The translations under genes were made by a program, and so were the position numbers. Positions 26,566 through 37,799 of a stretch of 64,000 nucleotides of DNA are shown here, piece after piece. Each line of letters opens with the position of its first letter. Within the stretch, counting starts at the first letter, position 1. The notes under the pieces are model-generated. The model was not told the DNA's origin and ran no database searches. It saw nothing but the letters and a program-made list of their open reading frames with translations. Source of the stretch: Mycobacterium sp. IS-3022 (GTDB lineage Bacteria; Actinomycetota; Actinomycetes; Mycobacteriales; Mycobacteriaceae); contig NZ_LQIN01000006.1 in assembly GCF_001500065.1 (NCBI RefSeq), positions 1 through 64,000 on the forward strand, given 5' to 3'.

Positions 26566-27816
26566 TCAGTAGCGCCCGAAGGCCAGGGCGACATTGTGTC
26601 CACCGAAGCCGAACGAGTTGTTGATGGCGTACTGGAAGTCGCCGTAACGAGGCTCGCCCGCGACCACATCGAGATCGATCTCAGGATCGGGGGTCTCGTA
26701 GTTCAGCGTCGGGGGGATGACGCCGTCACGCAGCGAGAGCACGGTCAATGCCGACTCCAGCGCGCCGACCGCACCGATGGAGTGGCCGAGCGCCGACTTC
26801 GGCGCGTAGACCGCCGCGTGCTCGACGCCGGCCGACCGGATCGCATTGGCCTCGGCGACGTCGCCGATCGAGGTCGCGGTGGCGTGGGCGTTGACGTGGT
26901 CGATGTCCTTGGGCTCCAGGCCCGCGGTCTCCATCGCACGCTTCATCGCCTGGCCCGCACGCAGGCCGTCGGACGCGGGCGCCACCATGTGGAAGGCATC
27001 GGAGGTGATGCCCGCACCCAGCAGGCGGGCCAACGGCTTGGCGCCGCGGGCCTTGGCGTGCTCCTCGGTCTCGATGACCATGAGCGCACCGGCCTCGCCG
27101 AAGACGAACCCGTCGCGGTTCTTGTCGAACGGCCGGGACGCACCCGCGGGATCCTCGTTGTTGGTCGACATCGCGCGCATCATCGAGAACGCCGCGATCG
27201 GCAGCGCCTCGATTCCGCCCTCGACGCCGCCGACGACGGCGATATCCGCGTCGCCCATCACGATCTGGCGCCAGCCATGAGCGATGGCCTCCGAACCCGA
27301 CGAACACGCCGAGACCGGGGTGATGACCCCGGCCCTGGCGCCCAGCTGCAAACCGATCACCGCGGCCGCACCGTTCGGCATGATCATCTGCACGGCGAGC
27401 GGCGACACCTTGCGGGGGCCGCCCTCGTTCATCGCGTCGTAGGTCTCGACGATCTTCTCGCCGCCACCCAGACCGGTGCCGACGACCACGGCGAAGCGAT
27501 CCGGATCGACCTCAGGCGTACCCGCGGTCTCCCAGAGCTGGCCACTGAGGTACTTGGCCATGCGCTGGACATACGACATCCGCCGCATGTCCAGTCGCGT
27601 CATATGGTCGTCGATCGCGTCGACGAGGTGCCCACCGATGCGGACCGGCAGGTCCCACTTGGTGACGAACTCGTCCTCGAGGACGCGGATGCCGCTTTCG
27701 CCGGCCAGCAGCCCCTTCCACGTGCTCTCGATGTCCGCCGCGATCGACGTGGTCGCCGTGACGGCGGTCACGACGACGTTGGGGAAACCGCCGTTAGCAG
27801 TGGAAGGTCTACTCAT
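26566..27816 (-). CDS. kasA: Beta-ketoacyl-ACP synthase KasA
   Basis: Essential condensing enzyme of mycobacterial FAS-II, elongating acyl-AcpM with malonyl-AcpM; target of thiolactomycin-type inhibitors. The 416 residues equal M. tuberculosis KasA in length, with catalytic Cys171 (SACSSGS) at the same number and the NAHATATS and GHSIGAV histidines. The ATG at 27816 overlaps the acpM stop (ATGA), so acyl carrier protein and synthase are translationally coupled. Confidence 0.97.
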   Translation of the reverse strand: MSRPSTANGGFPNVVVTAVTATTSIAADIESTWKGLLAGESGIRVLEDEFVTKWDLPVRIGGHLVDAIDDHMTRLDMRRMSYVQRMAKYLSGQLWETAGTPEVDPDRFAVVVGTGLGGGEKIVETYDAMNEGGPRKVSPLAVQMIMPNGAAAVIGLQLGARAGVITPVSACSSGSEAIAHGWRQIVMGDADIAVVGGVEGGIEALPIAAFSMMRAMSTNNEDPAGASRPFDKNRDGFVFGEAGALMVIETEEHAKARGAKPLARLLGAGITSDAFHMVAPASDGLRAGQAMKRAMETAGLEPKDIDHVNAHATATSIGDVAEANAIRSAGVEHAAVYAPKSALGHSIGAVGALESALTVLSLRDGVIPPTLNYETPDPEIDLDVVAGEPRYGDFQYAINNSFGFGGHNVALAFGRY

Positions 27817-28115
27817 GCGCGATCGGCTTCGATCTGCGCGCGGATGGCCGCGGCGGCTTCGGGGTTCTCTTCCTCGAGCTTCTGGATGTAGGTGACGACG
27901 TCACCGACGGTGCGCAGACCGGCGAGGTCCTCGTCGGGGATCTTCACGCCGTACTTGTCCTCGGTCTGCACGGCGATCTCGACCATCGACAGCGAGTCGA
28001 TGTCCAGGTCGTCGACGAACGACTTCTCCGGGGTGACCTCGGAAGGCTCGATACCGGTGACCTCTTCGATGATCTCGGCGAGACCGGCGATGATTTCATC
28101 CTGACTGGCGGCCAC
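27813..28115 (-). CDS. acpM: Meromycolate extension acyl carrier protein AcpM
   Basis: Carries growing acyl chains on a phosphopantetheine arm for FAS-II. The attachment serine is Ser41 in DIDSLSMVE. The chain has 100 residues: an ordinary ACP of about 80 plus an acidic/Ala-rich C-terminal extension characteristic of mycobacterial AcpM (115 residues in M. tuberculosis), somewhat shorter here. GTG at 28115 is supported by AAGGAG eight bases upstream. Confidence 0.96.
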   Translation of the reverse strand: MAASQDEIIAGLAEIIEEVTGIEPSEVTPEKSFVDDLDIDSLSMVEIAVQTEDKYGVKIPDEDLAGLRTVGDVVTYIQKLEEENPEAAAAIRAQIEADRA

Positions 28116-28179
28116 AATGGCTCCTTCTAATTGGGGTTGTTACTTCGTTGGAATGACGTTCGATATGTGGTTGTACTGG

Positions 28180-29112
28180 CTAAAGCTCCGAGAGCCCGTC
28201 CAGATCAGCGGGGGACTTGACGGCGTGCGTCGGCACCCCCCGAAGTTCTCTTTTCGCGATGCCCGCGAGCGTCCCGGCGGGCGGGAACTCGACGATCGCG
28301 GTCACACCGAGTTCGCGCATCGACTCGGTGCACAGATCCCAGCGCACCGGCCGGGTCATCTGCGCCACCAGCTTGCTCATGGCGTCGGTGGCCGAGGCTA
28401 CCGGCCGACCGTCGGCGTTCGACAACAGCTTCGCGGTGGGCTCGGAGATCGTTACACCTTCGGCGGCGGCGGCGTACCCGTCCAGCGCCGAGGCCATGTA
28501 GTGGGTGTGGAAAGCGCCCGCGGTGGCCAGCTTTCGCACCCGCGCCTTCTCCGGCGGATCCTCGACGAGCTTGTCCAGCGCGGCGACCGCGCCGGCGGCG
28601 ACGATCTGTCCCGCGGCGTTGCGGTTGGCGGGCACCAGGTCGAGCGCCTCCAGGCGGGCGAGTACGTCGGCTTCCTCACCGCCGAGCACCGCGGCCATGC
28701 CGGTCGGCTCGACCGCGCACGCCTTGGCCATCTCGGCACCACGGGTGGCGGCCAGCTTGACCGCGTCGTCGGCCGACAGCACGCCGGCGATCGCGTAGGC
28801 GGCGATCTCACCGACTGAGTGGCCCGCCACGACGACTTCCTGGTCTGCACGCCCTGCGATCAGGCCGCGCCGGGTCAGCTCCTCGTGAGCCAGCAGAGTG
28901 GCCGCCACGACGAGCGGCTGAGTCACCGCGGTGTCGGTGATCTCCTCGGCGGTCGCGGTGGTGCCCAGCCGGGTCAGGTCCAGCCCGCTGATCTCGGACC
29001 AGGCTGCGAGCCGCTCGGCGGCACCGGGCAGCTCCAGCCACGCGGCGAGCATGCCGGGTGTCTGGGAGCCCTGTCCGGGCGCGAGGAGTGCAAGCACGCT
29101 TTTTTGAGGCAC
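28180..29112 (-). CDS. fabD: Malonyl-CoA:ACP transacylase FabD
   Basis: Loads malonyl units from malonyl-CoA onto AcpM. The active-site serine sits in GHSVGE (~99) and the histidine in GAFHTHYM; PGQGSQ is near the start. First gene of the fabD-acpM-kasA-kasB-accD6 operon. GTG at 29112 gives 310 residues; GTG at 29097 (VLALLAPGQG) would match the 302-residue M. tuberculosis protein better. Neither has a good ribosome binding site, and the upstream region is unusually AT-rich. Confidence 0.95.
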   Translation of the reverse strand: MPQKSVLALLAPGQGSQTPGMLAAWLELPGAAERLAAWSEISGLDLTRLGTTATAEEITDTAVTQPLVVAATLLAHEELTRRGLIAGRADQEVVVAGHSVGEIAAYAIAGVLSADDAVKLAATRGAEMAKACAVEPTGMAAVLGGEEADVLARLEALDLVPANRNAAGQIVAAGAVAALDKLVEDPPEKARVRKLATAGAFHTHYMASALDGYAAAAEGVTISEPTAKLLSNADGRPVASATDAMSKLVAQMTRPVRWDLCTESMRELGVTAIVEFPPAGTLAGIAKRELRGVPTHAVKSPADLDGLSEL

Positions 29113-29156
29113 GAATTAAGAAAACACTGTGAAGACGGGTTTGCGCGGTGTAAGAG

Positions 29157-29198
29157 ATTATGAACCTCGTCTTATGTTTTTGTGGAGACCCCACAAAA
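29157..29198 (-). promoter_or_regulatory. fabD (FAS-II operon) promoter region with perfect palindrome
   Basis: On the minus strand a CATAAT box (complement of 29157-29162) can act as -10 element, with transcription starting about 35-40 bases before fabD. A perfect palindrome, TTTTGTGG-5 bases-CCACAAAA (29178-29198), lies where the -35 box would fall. It is the best operator candidate for MabR, encoded just upstream and known in M. tuberculosis to bind the fabD promoter; assignment of this exact site to MabR is inference. Confidence 0.65.
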
Positions 29199-29215
29199 CT
29201 GCCTGTGATGCGACG

Positions 29216-30526
29216 CTACCGATATCCGCCCGCGATCTCGCTGCTCGGCTGTTGTATGTCCACCGCTTCCGCGGGCTGAGCTGGGCGCAGCGAAGTGATC
29301 ATGTTTGCTGTGCTCGTTTGGTATGGCTGGCGGCCGAGACGACCGACCGTTGCGGCCACCCGCAGCACGTAGGCGTCGCGCGGAACGGTGGGATCGCGGC
29401 CCGTGAAGTCGGCGATTCGCCGAAGCCGGTAGCGGACGGTATTTGGATGAACGAACAATTTGCGTGCGCACGCCTCGATGGCGCCGCCGGAATCCAGATA
29501 GGCGTCGAGCGTCTCGGTCAACGCGGGTCCGGCGTCGGCCAGCGGCCGCATCACCTCCGTTTCCAACGCCGCAATCGCCGTCACGTCGCCCAGCAGCGCA
29601 CGTTCCGGCAGGAGTTCACGCGCAGGCACCGGCCGCGGCGCCCCGCTCCAGCCCGCCACGGCGTTCATGCCCGCAATGGCCTCGGTCGCGCTGCGGTGAG
29701 CGTTCGCCAGCGTCGTGGCGGTGGAACCGACCACCACCGGCCCGTCGGCGAACACCGCCAGAATCTCGGTCAGGAACCGGTCGGTCGGGGAGAGCGCTCC
29801 CGACACGATCGCGACCAGCCAGTTGCCGTGCACGTCCGACAGCGCCGCGCGGCCGTTGCGCTTCACGACGTCGTGTACGTCGTCGCTGGCCAGATCGACC
29901 CGGTCGGGCTGCGGCAGGCCGACGATCACCGTGGCGGGCGCCGTGGCATCCCAGTTCAGCGCGGCGGCCTGTGACTGCAACTCCGGGCCCGTGTCACCGC
30001 GCACCACGGCATCGACGACGTTGGCTTCCATCCTGGTGTCCCACGCGCCGCGTGCCTCGGCTTGATCGGCGTAGGCGCTGGCGGCGGCGAACGCGAGATC
30101 GCGGCTGTATCTCAGGATGCCCGCGGTCAGCGCGGTCAGCTGCTCCTCCGAGCGGGCCAGCAGCGGCACCACCTCTTCGAAGAACTCCATGGTGATGCGG
30201 ACCATCTCGACCGACTGCCGCAGTGCGATGCGTCGCCGCAGATCCTGCGGGACGACTTCGAAGGCCTGGGCGGTGTAGCTGACATTGCTCTGCGGGTCAC
30301 GCATCCACTCGACGAAGTTGACCACCGCGGTCTGCACGACCAACTGCACGCTGGAGCGCTGCGATGCCTCCAGTTCGGCGAAGAACGGCAACCGCTCTTC
30401 CATCGCCCGCACCGCCTCGGTGGCCAGCCGGCCCGAGTACTGCTGCAGTCGGCGCAGCACCGAGTCGGGCACGGTCTCGAGAACCTCGACCGTCGACTTC
30501 GGCGGCACGAACCTGTTGTCGGGCAT
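29216..30526 (-). CDS. mabR: PucR-type regulator of mycolic acid biosynthesis
   Basis: Transcriptional regulator of the FAS-II operon, homologous by position and type to M. tuberculosis Rv2242 (MabR). The 436-residue chain has a long N-terminal sensor region and a C-terminal PucR helix-turn-helix (~367-395: GGAIEACARKLFVHPNTVRY). It lies 103 bases upstream of fabD on the same strand, and the palindrome in that gap is its likely operator. M. tuberculosis MabR is about 414 residues; the difference is at the ends. ATG at 30526. Confidence 0.92.
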   Translation of the reverse strand: MPDNRFVPPKSTVEVLETVPDSVLRRLQQYSGRLATEAVRAMEERLPFFAELEASQRSSVQLVVQTAVVNFVEWMRDPQSNVSYTAQAFEVVPQDLRRRIALRQSVEMVRITMEFFEEVVPLLARSEEQLTALTAGILRYSRDLAFAAASAYADQAEARGAWDTRMEANVVDAVVRGDTGPELQSQAAALNWDATAPATVIVGLPQPDRVDLASDDVHDVVKRNGRAALSDVHGNWLVAIVSGALSPTDRFLTEILAVFADGPVVVGSTATTLANAHRSATEAIAGMNAVAGWSGAPRPVPARELLPERALLGDVTAIAALETEVMRPLADAGPALTETLDAYLDSGGAIEACARKLFVHPNTVRYRLRRIADFTGRDPTVPRDAYVLRVAATVGRLGRQPYQTSTANMITSLRPAQPAEAVDIQQPSSEIAGGYR

Positions 30527-30582
30527 CCATAAAGGCTACGCCACTGAGATGGAGGAACCCTCCAACGCGCTGGGGCCGTGGC

Positions 30583-33372
<2,790 letters not shown>

Positions 33373-33415
33373 CTTCCGCTCCTTGGTAGGCGGTTTCAGG
33401 TGCTCACGCACTCGA

Positions 33416-33492
33416 CGCAGATGTTTTCTGCGCTTGCGCGTGGGCGGCGGATTCCATCCTTCTCCCATCCTGCCCCACCCGCGCAGGTGGGG
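33416..33492 (-). promoter_or_regulatory. Two inverted repeats upstream of aceE
   Basis: CGCAGA-5-TCTGCG (33416-33432) and CCCCACC-6-GGTGGGG (33473-33492) are both perfect. They lie 44 and 101 bases before the aceE start, in the 175-base divergent gap with the lipoprotein gene. The first may be a leader hairpin or operator; no factor can be assigned from sequence. Confidence 0.45.
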
Positions 33493-33547
33493 GTGGTGAG
33501 AGGAACCAACCGACGATCGCACGACCGAACCGGTAACGTCTGCAGCC

Positions 33548-34123
33548 GTGGTGATCGGTGCGCTGGTGAAAAAACCGCTGCAGATCGGCGCACTGATGGT
33601 CGGCATCTCGGCCACCGCCGCCATGGTCGTCGTGGGATGCAGCAGCGTCACCGAGGGCACCGCGCAGGTGGACTCCGCCGAGGCGCCGGTGTACCGGGCG
33701 TCGGTGTCGGCTTCGTTGGAGGAGTCGGCCGCCAGTTCCAGCGCCCGGGAGTCGGAACGACAGTCCTCCATCACCAAGGAGGCGATCCACTCCTCGTGCG
33801 AGACGCTCAGTTCCACCAGCGTCGATGCGATCACCGCGGTCAACGCGTACGTCGATGCGTTCAACCAGAACGCCGCCGACGTGCCGGCCAAGGCGGGCCC
33901 GGCGATCGACGCCCTGAACCACAGCGCCGACATGGTCGCACGCAGCATCTCCGACGCGCTCAGCCCCGAACTCAGGGACGCGCTCAACGGGTGGGTCGAC
34001 GCCGCCAGGGGCGTGGCCACCGCGATCGCCGGTAACTACGGGCCCGATGAGTTCAACGCGGCGATCACCCGGCTCAACGACACCAAGACCGCCGCGCTCA
34101 ACCTCTGTGACGCCGCATACTGA
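33548..34123 (+). CDS. Conserved lipoprotein-like exported protein (Rv2240c type)
   Basis: Unknown function, 191 residues. The N-terminus is a signal peptide ending in a lipobox (VVVGCSS, Cys near 31), so the protein is probably anchored outside the membrane. The mature part is largely helical with two cysteines. GTG at 33548 is followed directly by a second GTG and a GTG at 33566, so the start is uncertain by a few residues. Position between aceE and the DUF3052 gene matches Rv2240c. Confidence 0.8.
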   Translation: MVIGALVKKPLQIGALMVGISATAAMVVVGCSSVTEGTAQVDSAEAPVYRASVSASLEESAASSSARESERQSSITKEAIHSSCETLSSTSVDAITAVNAYVDAFNQNAADVPAKAGPAIDALNHSADMVARSISDALSPELRDALNGWVDAARGVATAIAGNYGPDEFNAAITRLNDTKTAALNLCDAAY

Positions 34124-34252
34124 CCGATATTGACAAACCTTGCCGCCAGGCACGTGCGGGCAGACCCCGGCGTGCGACGATAGGGCCCAAGACAGGCCCC
34201 ACGACAATGCCGAGCGCAACATGCGCCCGAGCCGGCTGAAGGAGGACCGACG

Positions 34253-34681
34253 GTGGTCGCGGCGGATGACGCCCCGAACTACGCCCACAGACTGGGCATC
34301 CAAAAAGATCAGGTTGTACAGGAACTGGGCTGGGACGAAGACGTCGACGACGACATCCGAGCCGACATCGAGGAGGCGTGCGGTAGCGAGCTGCTCGACG
34401 AGGACGCCGACGAGGTCATCGACGTGGTGCTGCTCTGGTGGCGCGACGACGACGGGGACCTGGTGGATGCGCTGATGGACGCCATCACCCCGCTGGCCGA
34501 CGACGGCGTGATCTGGGTGGTCACCCCGAAGACGGGCCAGCCCGGCCACGTCCAACCGGCCGAGATCGCCGAGTCGGCTCCCACGGCCGGGCTGATGCAG
34601 ACCTCCTCGGCGAACCTCGGCGACTGGATCGCCAGCCGGCTGGTGCAACCGAAGAGCAAGGCGGCGGGGAGACGCTCGTGA
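34253..34681 (+). CDS. DUF3052 protein (Rv2239c type)
   Basis: Small acidic actinobacterial protein, 142 residues, function unknown. Contains the family stretches AHRLGIQKDQVVQELGWDEDVDD-like (about residues 10-30) and VVLLWWRDDDGDLVDALMD. The GTG at 34253 has a strong AAGGAGGA ribosome binding site. It overlaps ahpE by 4 bases (GTGA), a conserved pairing in mycobacteria that hints at a link with peroxide defence. Confidence 0.88.
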   Translation: MVAADDAPNYAHRLGIQKDQVVQELGWDEDVDDDIRADIEEACGSELLDEDADEVIDVVLLWWRDDDGDLVDALMDAITPLADDGVIWVVTPKTGQPGHVQPAEIAESAPTAGLMQTSSANLGDWIASRLVQPKSKAAGRRS

Positions 34682-35142
34682 TCGAGGTTGGTACCGAGGC
34701 GCCCGACTTCACGCTCAAGGACCAGAACGGTCAGCCCGTCACGCTCAGCGACTTCCGGAGCACGAAGAACGTGCTCTTGGTGTTCTTCCCGCTGGCGTTC
34801 ACCGGCATCTGTCAGGGTGAGCTCGACGAGATCCGCGACCGGCTGCCCGAGTACGAGAACGACGACATTGCGACGTTGGCCATCTCCGTGGGGCCGCCGC
34901 CCACCCACAAGGTGTGGGCGACGCAGAGCGGCTTCACGTTCCCCGTGTTGTCCGACTTCTGGCCGCACGGGGCCGTCGCGGCGGCCTACGGGGTGTTCAA
35001 CGAGGACGCTGGCATCGCCAACCGCGGCACGTTCGTCGTGGATCGCACCGGAATCGTCCGGTTCGCCGAGATGAAGCAGCCCGGCGAGGCCCGCGATCAG
35101 GCGCTGTGGACGGACGCGCTGGCGGCGGTGCGGTCCGGCTGA
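34678..35142 (+). CDS. ahpE: One-cysteine peroxiredoxin AhpE
   Basis: Reduces peroxides and peroxynitrite in the cytoplasm, recycled through mycothiol/mycoredoxin in mycobacteria. The 154-residue chain has the peroxidatic Cys45 in AFTGICQGEL, the same number as M. tuberculosis AhpE, preceded by FFPLAF, and no resolving cysteine is evident. The GTG at 34678 overlaps the DUF3052 stop. The tRNA gene begins 45 bases after its stop. Confidence 0.95.
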   Translation: MIEVGTEAPDFTLKDQNGQPVTLSDFRSTKNVLLVFFPLAFTGICQGELDEIRDRLPEYENDDIATLAISVGPPPTHKVWATQSGFTFPVLSDFWPHGAVAAAYGVFNEDAGIANRGTFVVDRTGIVRFAEMKQPGEARDQALWTDALAAVRSG

Positions 35143-35187
35143 GCTGATTTCCCGTCGCAGGTCATCGCCGTGTAGCTTGCCCTGCAA

Positions 35188-35262
35188 GGGCGCGTAGCTC
35201 AGTGGTAGAGCTCTGGTTTTACACACCAGCGGTCGGCGGTTCGATACCGTCCGCGCCCACCA
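35188..35262 (+). tRNA. tRNA-Val (anticodon TAC), CCA encoded
   Basis: Full cloverleaf: acceptor GGGCGCG/CGCGCCC, D arm GCTC-AGTGGTAGA-GAGC, anticodon stem CTGGT/ACCAG around loop TTTACAC (anticodon TAC reads GTA, valine), T arm GGCGG-TTCGATA-CCGTC with one G-T pair, discriminator A, then encoded CCA. Confidence 0.96.
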
Positions 35263-35390
35263 CGGGGGCATGCCGGAACCGCCAAGTGCCCAGGGTCCCA
35301 ACGGGCAGCGGCATACGGACAACCCCCGGCGTACGCTGACTTCCGTACCCAACCGCGATCGTTCAGAGGTAAGCGAAGGCAGCAGCAGTC

Positions 35391-35747
35391 ATGGGTTCGA
35401 AGGATTCGGCGGATGTGCCGAGCGGGTTTGATCGCGAAGCAGCCGAGGCCGGGCTCCACGACCGTGAGTTGGCGGTCACGCAGCGTGAGGACACGGTTGC
35501 GCAGCGCGAGTGGCTTGCTGACGAACGAGATCGTATGGCTGACAAGCGAGATCAGATCGCCGACGAACGCGAGCGAGTCGCGGATGACCGCGAAACGTCT
35601 GCCGACGAGCGCGAAGGTACCGCTGCGGAGCGGGAACGCGAACGCCTCGACCGCGCCGAACAACAAGCCGAGCGGGTCAGGGCAAGTGCGCGGCGTGAGC
35701 AGGCTGAGATCGAGCGCGAGTCGGCTCGAAGTGAACGGCGTCGTTAG
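35391..35747 (+). CDS. Charged heptad-repeat coiled-coil protein
   Basis: Unrecognised 118-residue protein. Residues ~40-80 consist of a seven-residue repeat of the form A-D-E/D/K-R-x-x-x (ADERDRM, ADKRDQI, ADERERV, ADDRETS, ADEREGT), and the whole chain is extremely rich in Glu, Arg, Asp and Gln, so a long single helix or coiled coil is predicted. No membrane segment or signal peptide. The DNA shows the matching 21-base periodicity. It begins at ATG 35391, 128 bases after tRNA-Val, and is convergent with the GAF-ANTAR gene. Confidence 0.72.
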   Translation: MGSKDSADVPSGFDREAAEAGLHDRELAVTQREDTVAQREWLADERDRMADKRDQIADERERVADDRETSADEREGTAAERERERLDRAEQQAERVRASARREQAEIERESARSERRR

Positions 35748-35783
35748 GTCACATACAACCGCCGAAGAGCAGCGCTCGCCCTG

Positions 35784-36509
35784 CTATTCAGACCGTTTGA
35801 GTCCCGATTCGTGGGTTTCGACCAGCCATCGAGCGACATCGATGAGCTTGACGTTGGTCTCTTGTGACGCCTTTGTGAGCATCCGGAACGCGTGCAACCC
35901 GTCCACGTTGTTACGTTGCATCAGAAGCCCTTTGGCCTGGCCGATGACATCGCGGCTGTCTATCGCTCGGTGAAGCTGTGATTCGGCAATGGCGGCGGCG
36001 AGCGCAACGGACGCGTGTTGAGCCAGCACTTCCCCGATGGCCTCGGAGTCATCATCGAACACGTCGGTTTCGCCGCCGTAGAGGTTGAGCGCTCCGAGGC
36101 TGCCACGCCGGACGAAGAGCCGGAAGGACAACAAGCTGCGGACACCCCGTTCTGTCGCCGCCTTTGCAAACCGTGGCCAGCGATCATCGGCTGCCATGTT
36201 GTCGATCTTGACCGTGTGATGTTCCCGCAGGGCACTCAGGCAGGGACCCTCATCGAACTTGGACTGCAATGCGTCCAGCTCGGCCACGATGTGATCGGTG
36301 GGGACCCGCGATTCGACTTTGTCGGCCTCTATCAGCGAGACGCCGCCCCATCGAGCACCGGGCACAACATCCACTGAACTGCGAATGATTTCGCGCAGAG
36401 TCGACTCGGCATCCAACTGACCCTGTAGCTCGACTGCGAGGTCGCCGAGTACCCGCGCGAGATGGTCCTGTACGGGTGGCTGTGTGGCCACAGGCCGACT
36501 GTAGGCCAC
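35784..36509 (-). CDS. GAF-ANTAR RNA-binding antitermination regulator
   Basis: Predicted signal-responsive antiterminator: an N-terminal GAF sensor (~25-165) and a C-terminal ANTAR domain (SRDVIGQAKGLLMQRNNVDG onward) that would bind dual-hairpin RNA. Mycobacteria carry several such proteins. GTG at 36509 gives about 241 residues; GTG at 36491 (ATQPPVQ...) is equally possible. The open frame extends further upstream across another gene and was cut back. Which transcripts it controls cannot be read here. Confidence 0.88.
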   Translation of the reverse strand: MAYSRPVATQPPVQDHLARVLGDLAVELQGQLDAESTLREIIRSSVDVVPGARWGGVSLIEADKVESRVPTDHIVAELDALQSKFDEGPCLSALREHHTVKIDNMAADDRWPRFAKAATERGVRSLLSFRLFVRRGSLGALNLYGGETDVFDDDSEAIGEVLAQHASVALAAAIAESQLHRAIDSRDVIGQAKGLLMQRNNVDGLHAFRMLTKASQETNVKLIDVARWLVETHESGLKRSE

Positions 36510-36595
36510 GGCAACGGTCCCGACATCGACGTTTGGAGAATGTCTGTCCGAGCGGGGGATCGGGGCTTCGATGCCGGTCTGCACCCGCCTCGGGG

Positions 36596-37270
36596 TCACG
36601 CCGGGCGAGGTACGGTCGCCAGTGTCGACTGCCCGATCCAGTTCGGAATTGAACGCCGGATCAGCGACGGGCCGTCGATGGTGATCGAGCCGTTGCGGAG
36701 GGCGTATGACCACGCCAGGTCGCCGCGCCAAACCTGAGTGAGCGTACGCAAACTCGTGGATATCATTGCGGCGACGTCGTAGCCGGGATCGAAATCGCAG
36801 ATGTCGGCGCGGCCGTCGGCGACGATCAACCACCATGACGCGGCCTTCGGCGCGACGCCGGAGAGGCGGAAGGCCACCACCGTGCGGCCCGCGGGCCATC
36901 GATCGGCAGGCACGGTGCGGCGGATGTCCCACATCAGCAGGTGTGGGTCGAGGTCCTGATCGCCGAGATCGCCGATCCAGCGCAGACTCCAAGAGCCAAG
37001 GGCGGTCACCACGTCGATGAGTTCGCGACCGCACTGCGTGAGCACGTAGGACGGGTGGCCATCGTCATCGATGCGCTGAACGACCCCGGCACGCGTCAGG
37101 GTCTGCAGGCGCTTGGATAACAACGTCGGCGACATCCTGGGCACTCCGCAGCGCAGATCGTTGAAATGAGTGCTCCCCGAGAGTAATTCGCGGACAACCA
37201 GCATTGTCCACCGTTCGTCGAGCAACTCCATGGCCTTGGCCACGGGACAGAACTGGCCATAAGACGACAT
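36596..37270 (-). CDS. HxlR-family transcriptional regulator
   Basis: The 224-residue protein has the HxlR winged helix at its N-terminus (CPVAKAMELLDERWTMLVVRE onward, with the family cysteine at residue 8, and RMSPTLLSKRLQTL as recognition helix) and a C-terminal alpha/beta domain of the SCP2-like type that could bind a small molecule. A redox or thiol signal via the cysteine is possible. ATG at 37270. Tail to tail/upstream neighbours are unrelated; the target is not evident. Confidence 0.88.
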   Translation of the reverse strand: MSSYGQFCPVAKAMELLDERWTMLVVRELLSGSTHFNDLRCGVPRMSPTLLSKRLQTLTRAGVVQRIDDDGHPSYVLTQCGRELIDVVTALGSWSLRWIGDLGDQDLDPHLLMWDIRRTVPADRWPAGRTVVAFRLSGVAPKAASWWLIVADGRADICDFDPGYDVAAMISTSLRTLTQVWRGDLAWSYALRNGSITIDGPSLIRRSIPNWIGQSTLATVPRPA

Positions 37271-37434
37271 TTCCGCTGCTCCTCACCTCGCGGACGGATC
37301 CGCTTCATATAGGGTGGCACGCGGCCAGGCATCGGTACAGGGTCCAAGCAGTCCAGTACAGATTTGCTACTGGTTGGCCGACGGCGGCCGGGCGACGCTC
37401 ATCTCAGGACCCAATCCCAACTGAGGAGATGAAG

Positions 37435-37743
37435 ATGAGCGCCAGGTCGATACCGTCAGTTGCCGCAGTCGTCGCCCTTGCCGCCGGCGCAGTACTCTCC
37501 GCGGCATCGGAGGCTGACGCCAGGCCACCGCGGACCACTGAGGACCAACTCGCCCAGAATTGCGCCAGTTCCGATGGGGTGTTCGAACGGGCACAAGGAC
37601 AGTTCAAACCCAGGGACCGCTACTACAGCTGCAAGTACACGCTTGACGACGGTTCCCAGTCGCAGCATTGGTTCAGCAGCGCCGGCCAACCCACCCAGGT
37701 GTGCTACCGATTCAGCATCGACACGGCCTGGGTGTGTCACTAG
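37435..37743 (+). CDS. Small exported cysteine-containing protein
   Basis: Unrecognised 102-residue protein. A signal peptide covers about residues 1-31 (AAVVALAAGAVLSAA core, cleavage near ADA/RPP). The mature part of ~70 residues has four cysteines, likely two disulfides. ATG at 37435 has GAGGAG six bases upstream; ATG at 37429 touches that site and is unlikely. Divergent from the HxlR regulator, which could control it. The start of cobD follows 57 bases after its stop. Confidence 0.75.
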   Translation: MSARSIPSVAAVVALAAGAVLSAASEADARPPRTTEDQLAQNCASSDGVFERAQGQFKPRDRYYSCKYTLDDGSQSQHWFSSAGQPTQVCYRFSIDTAWVCH

Positions 37744-37799
37744 CGGCGAAGGTCCGACCTCACACATCCGAACAAATCACCTTGTGAGACGCTCGCGGG

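Noticed and set aside
35188..37790. Integrated mobile island at tRNA-Val
   Set aside because: No integrase, transposase or second copy of the tRNA 3' end was found, so only an accessory block is reported.
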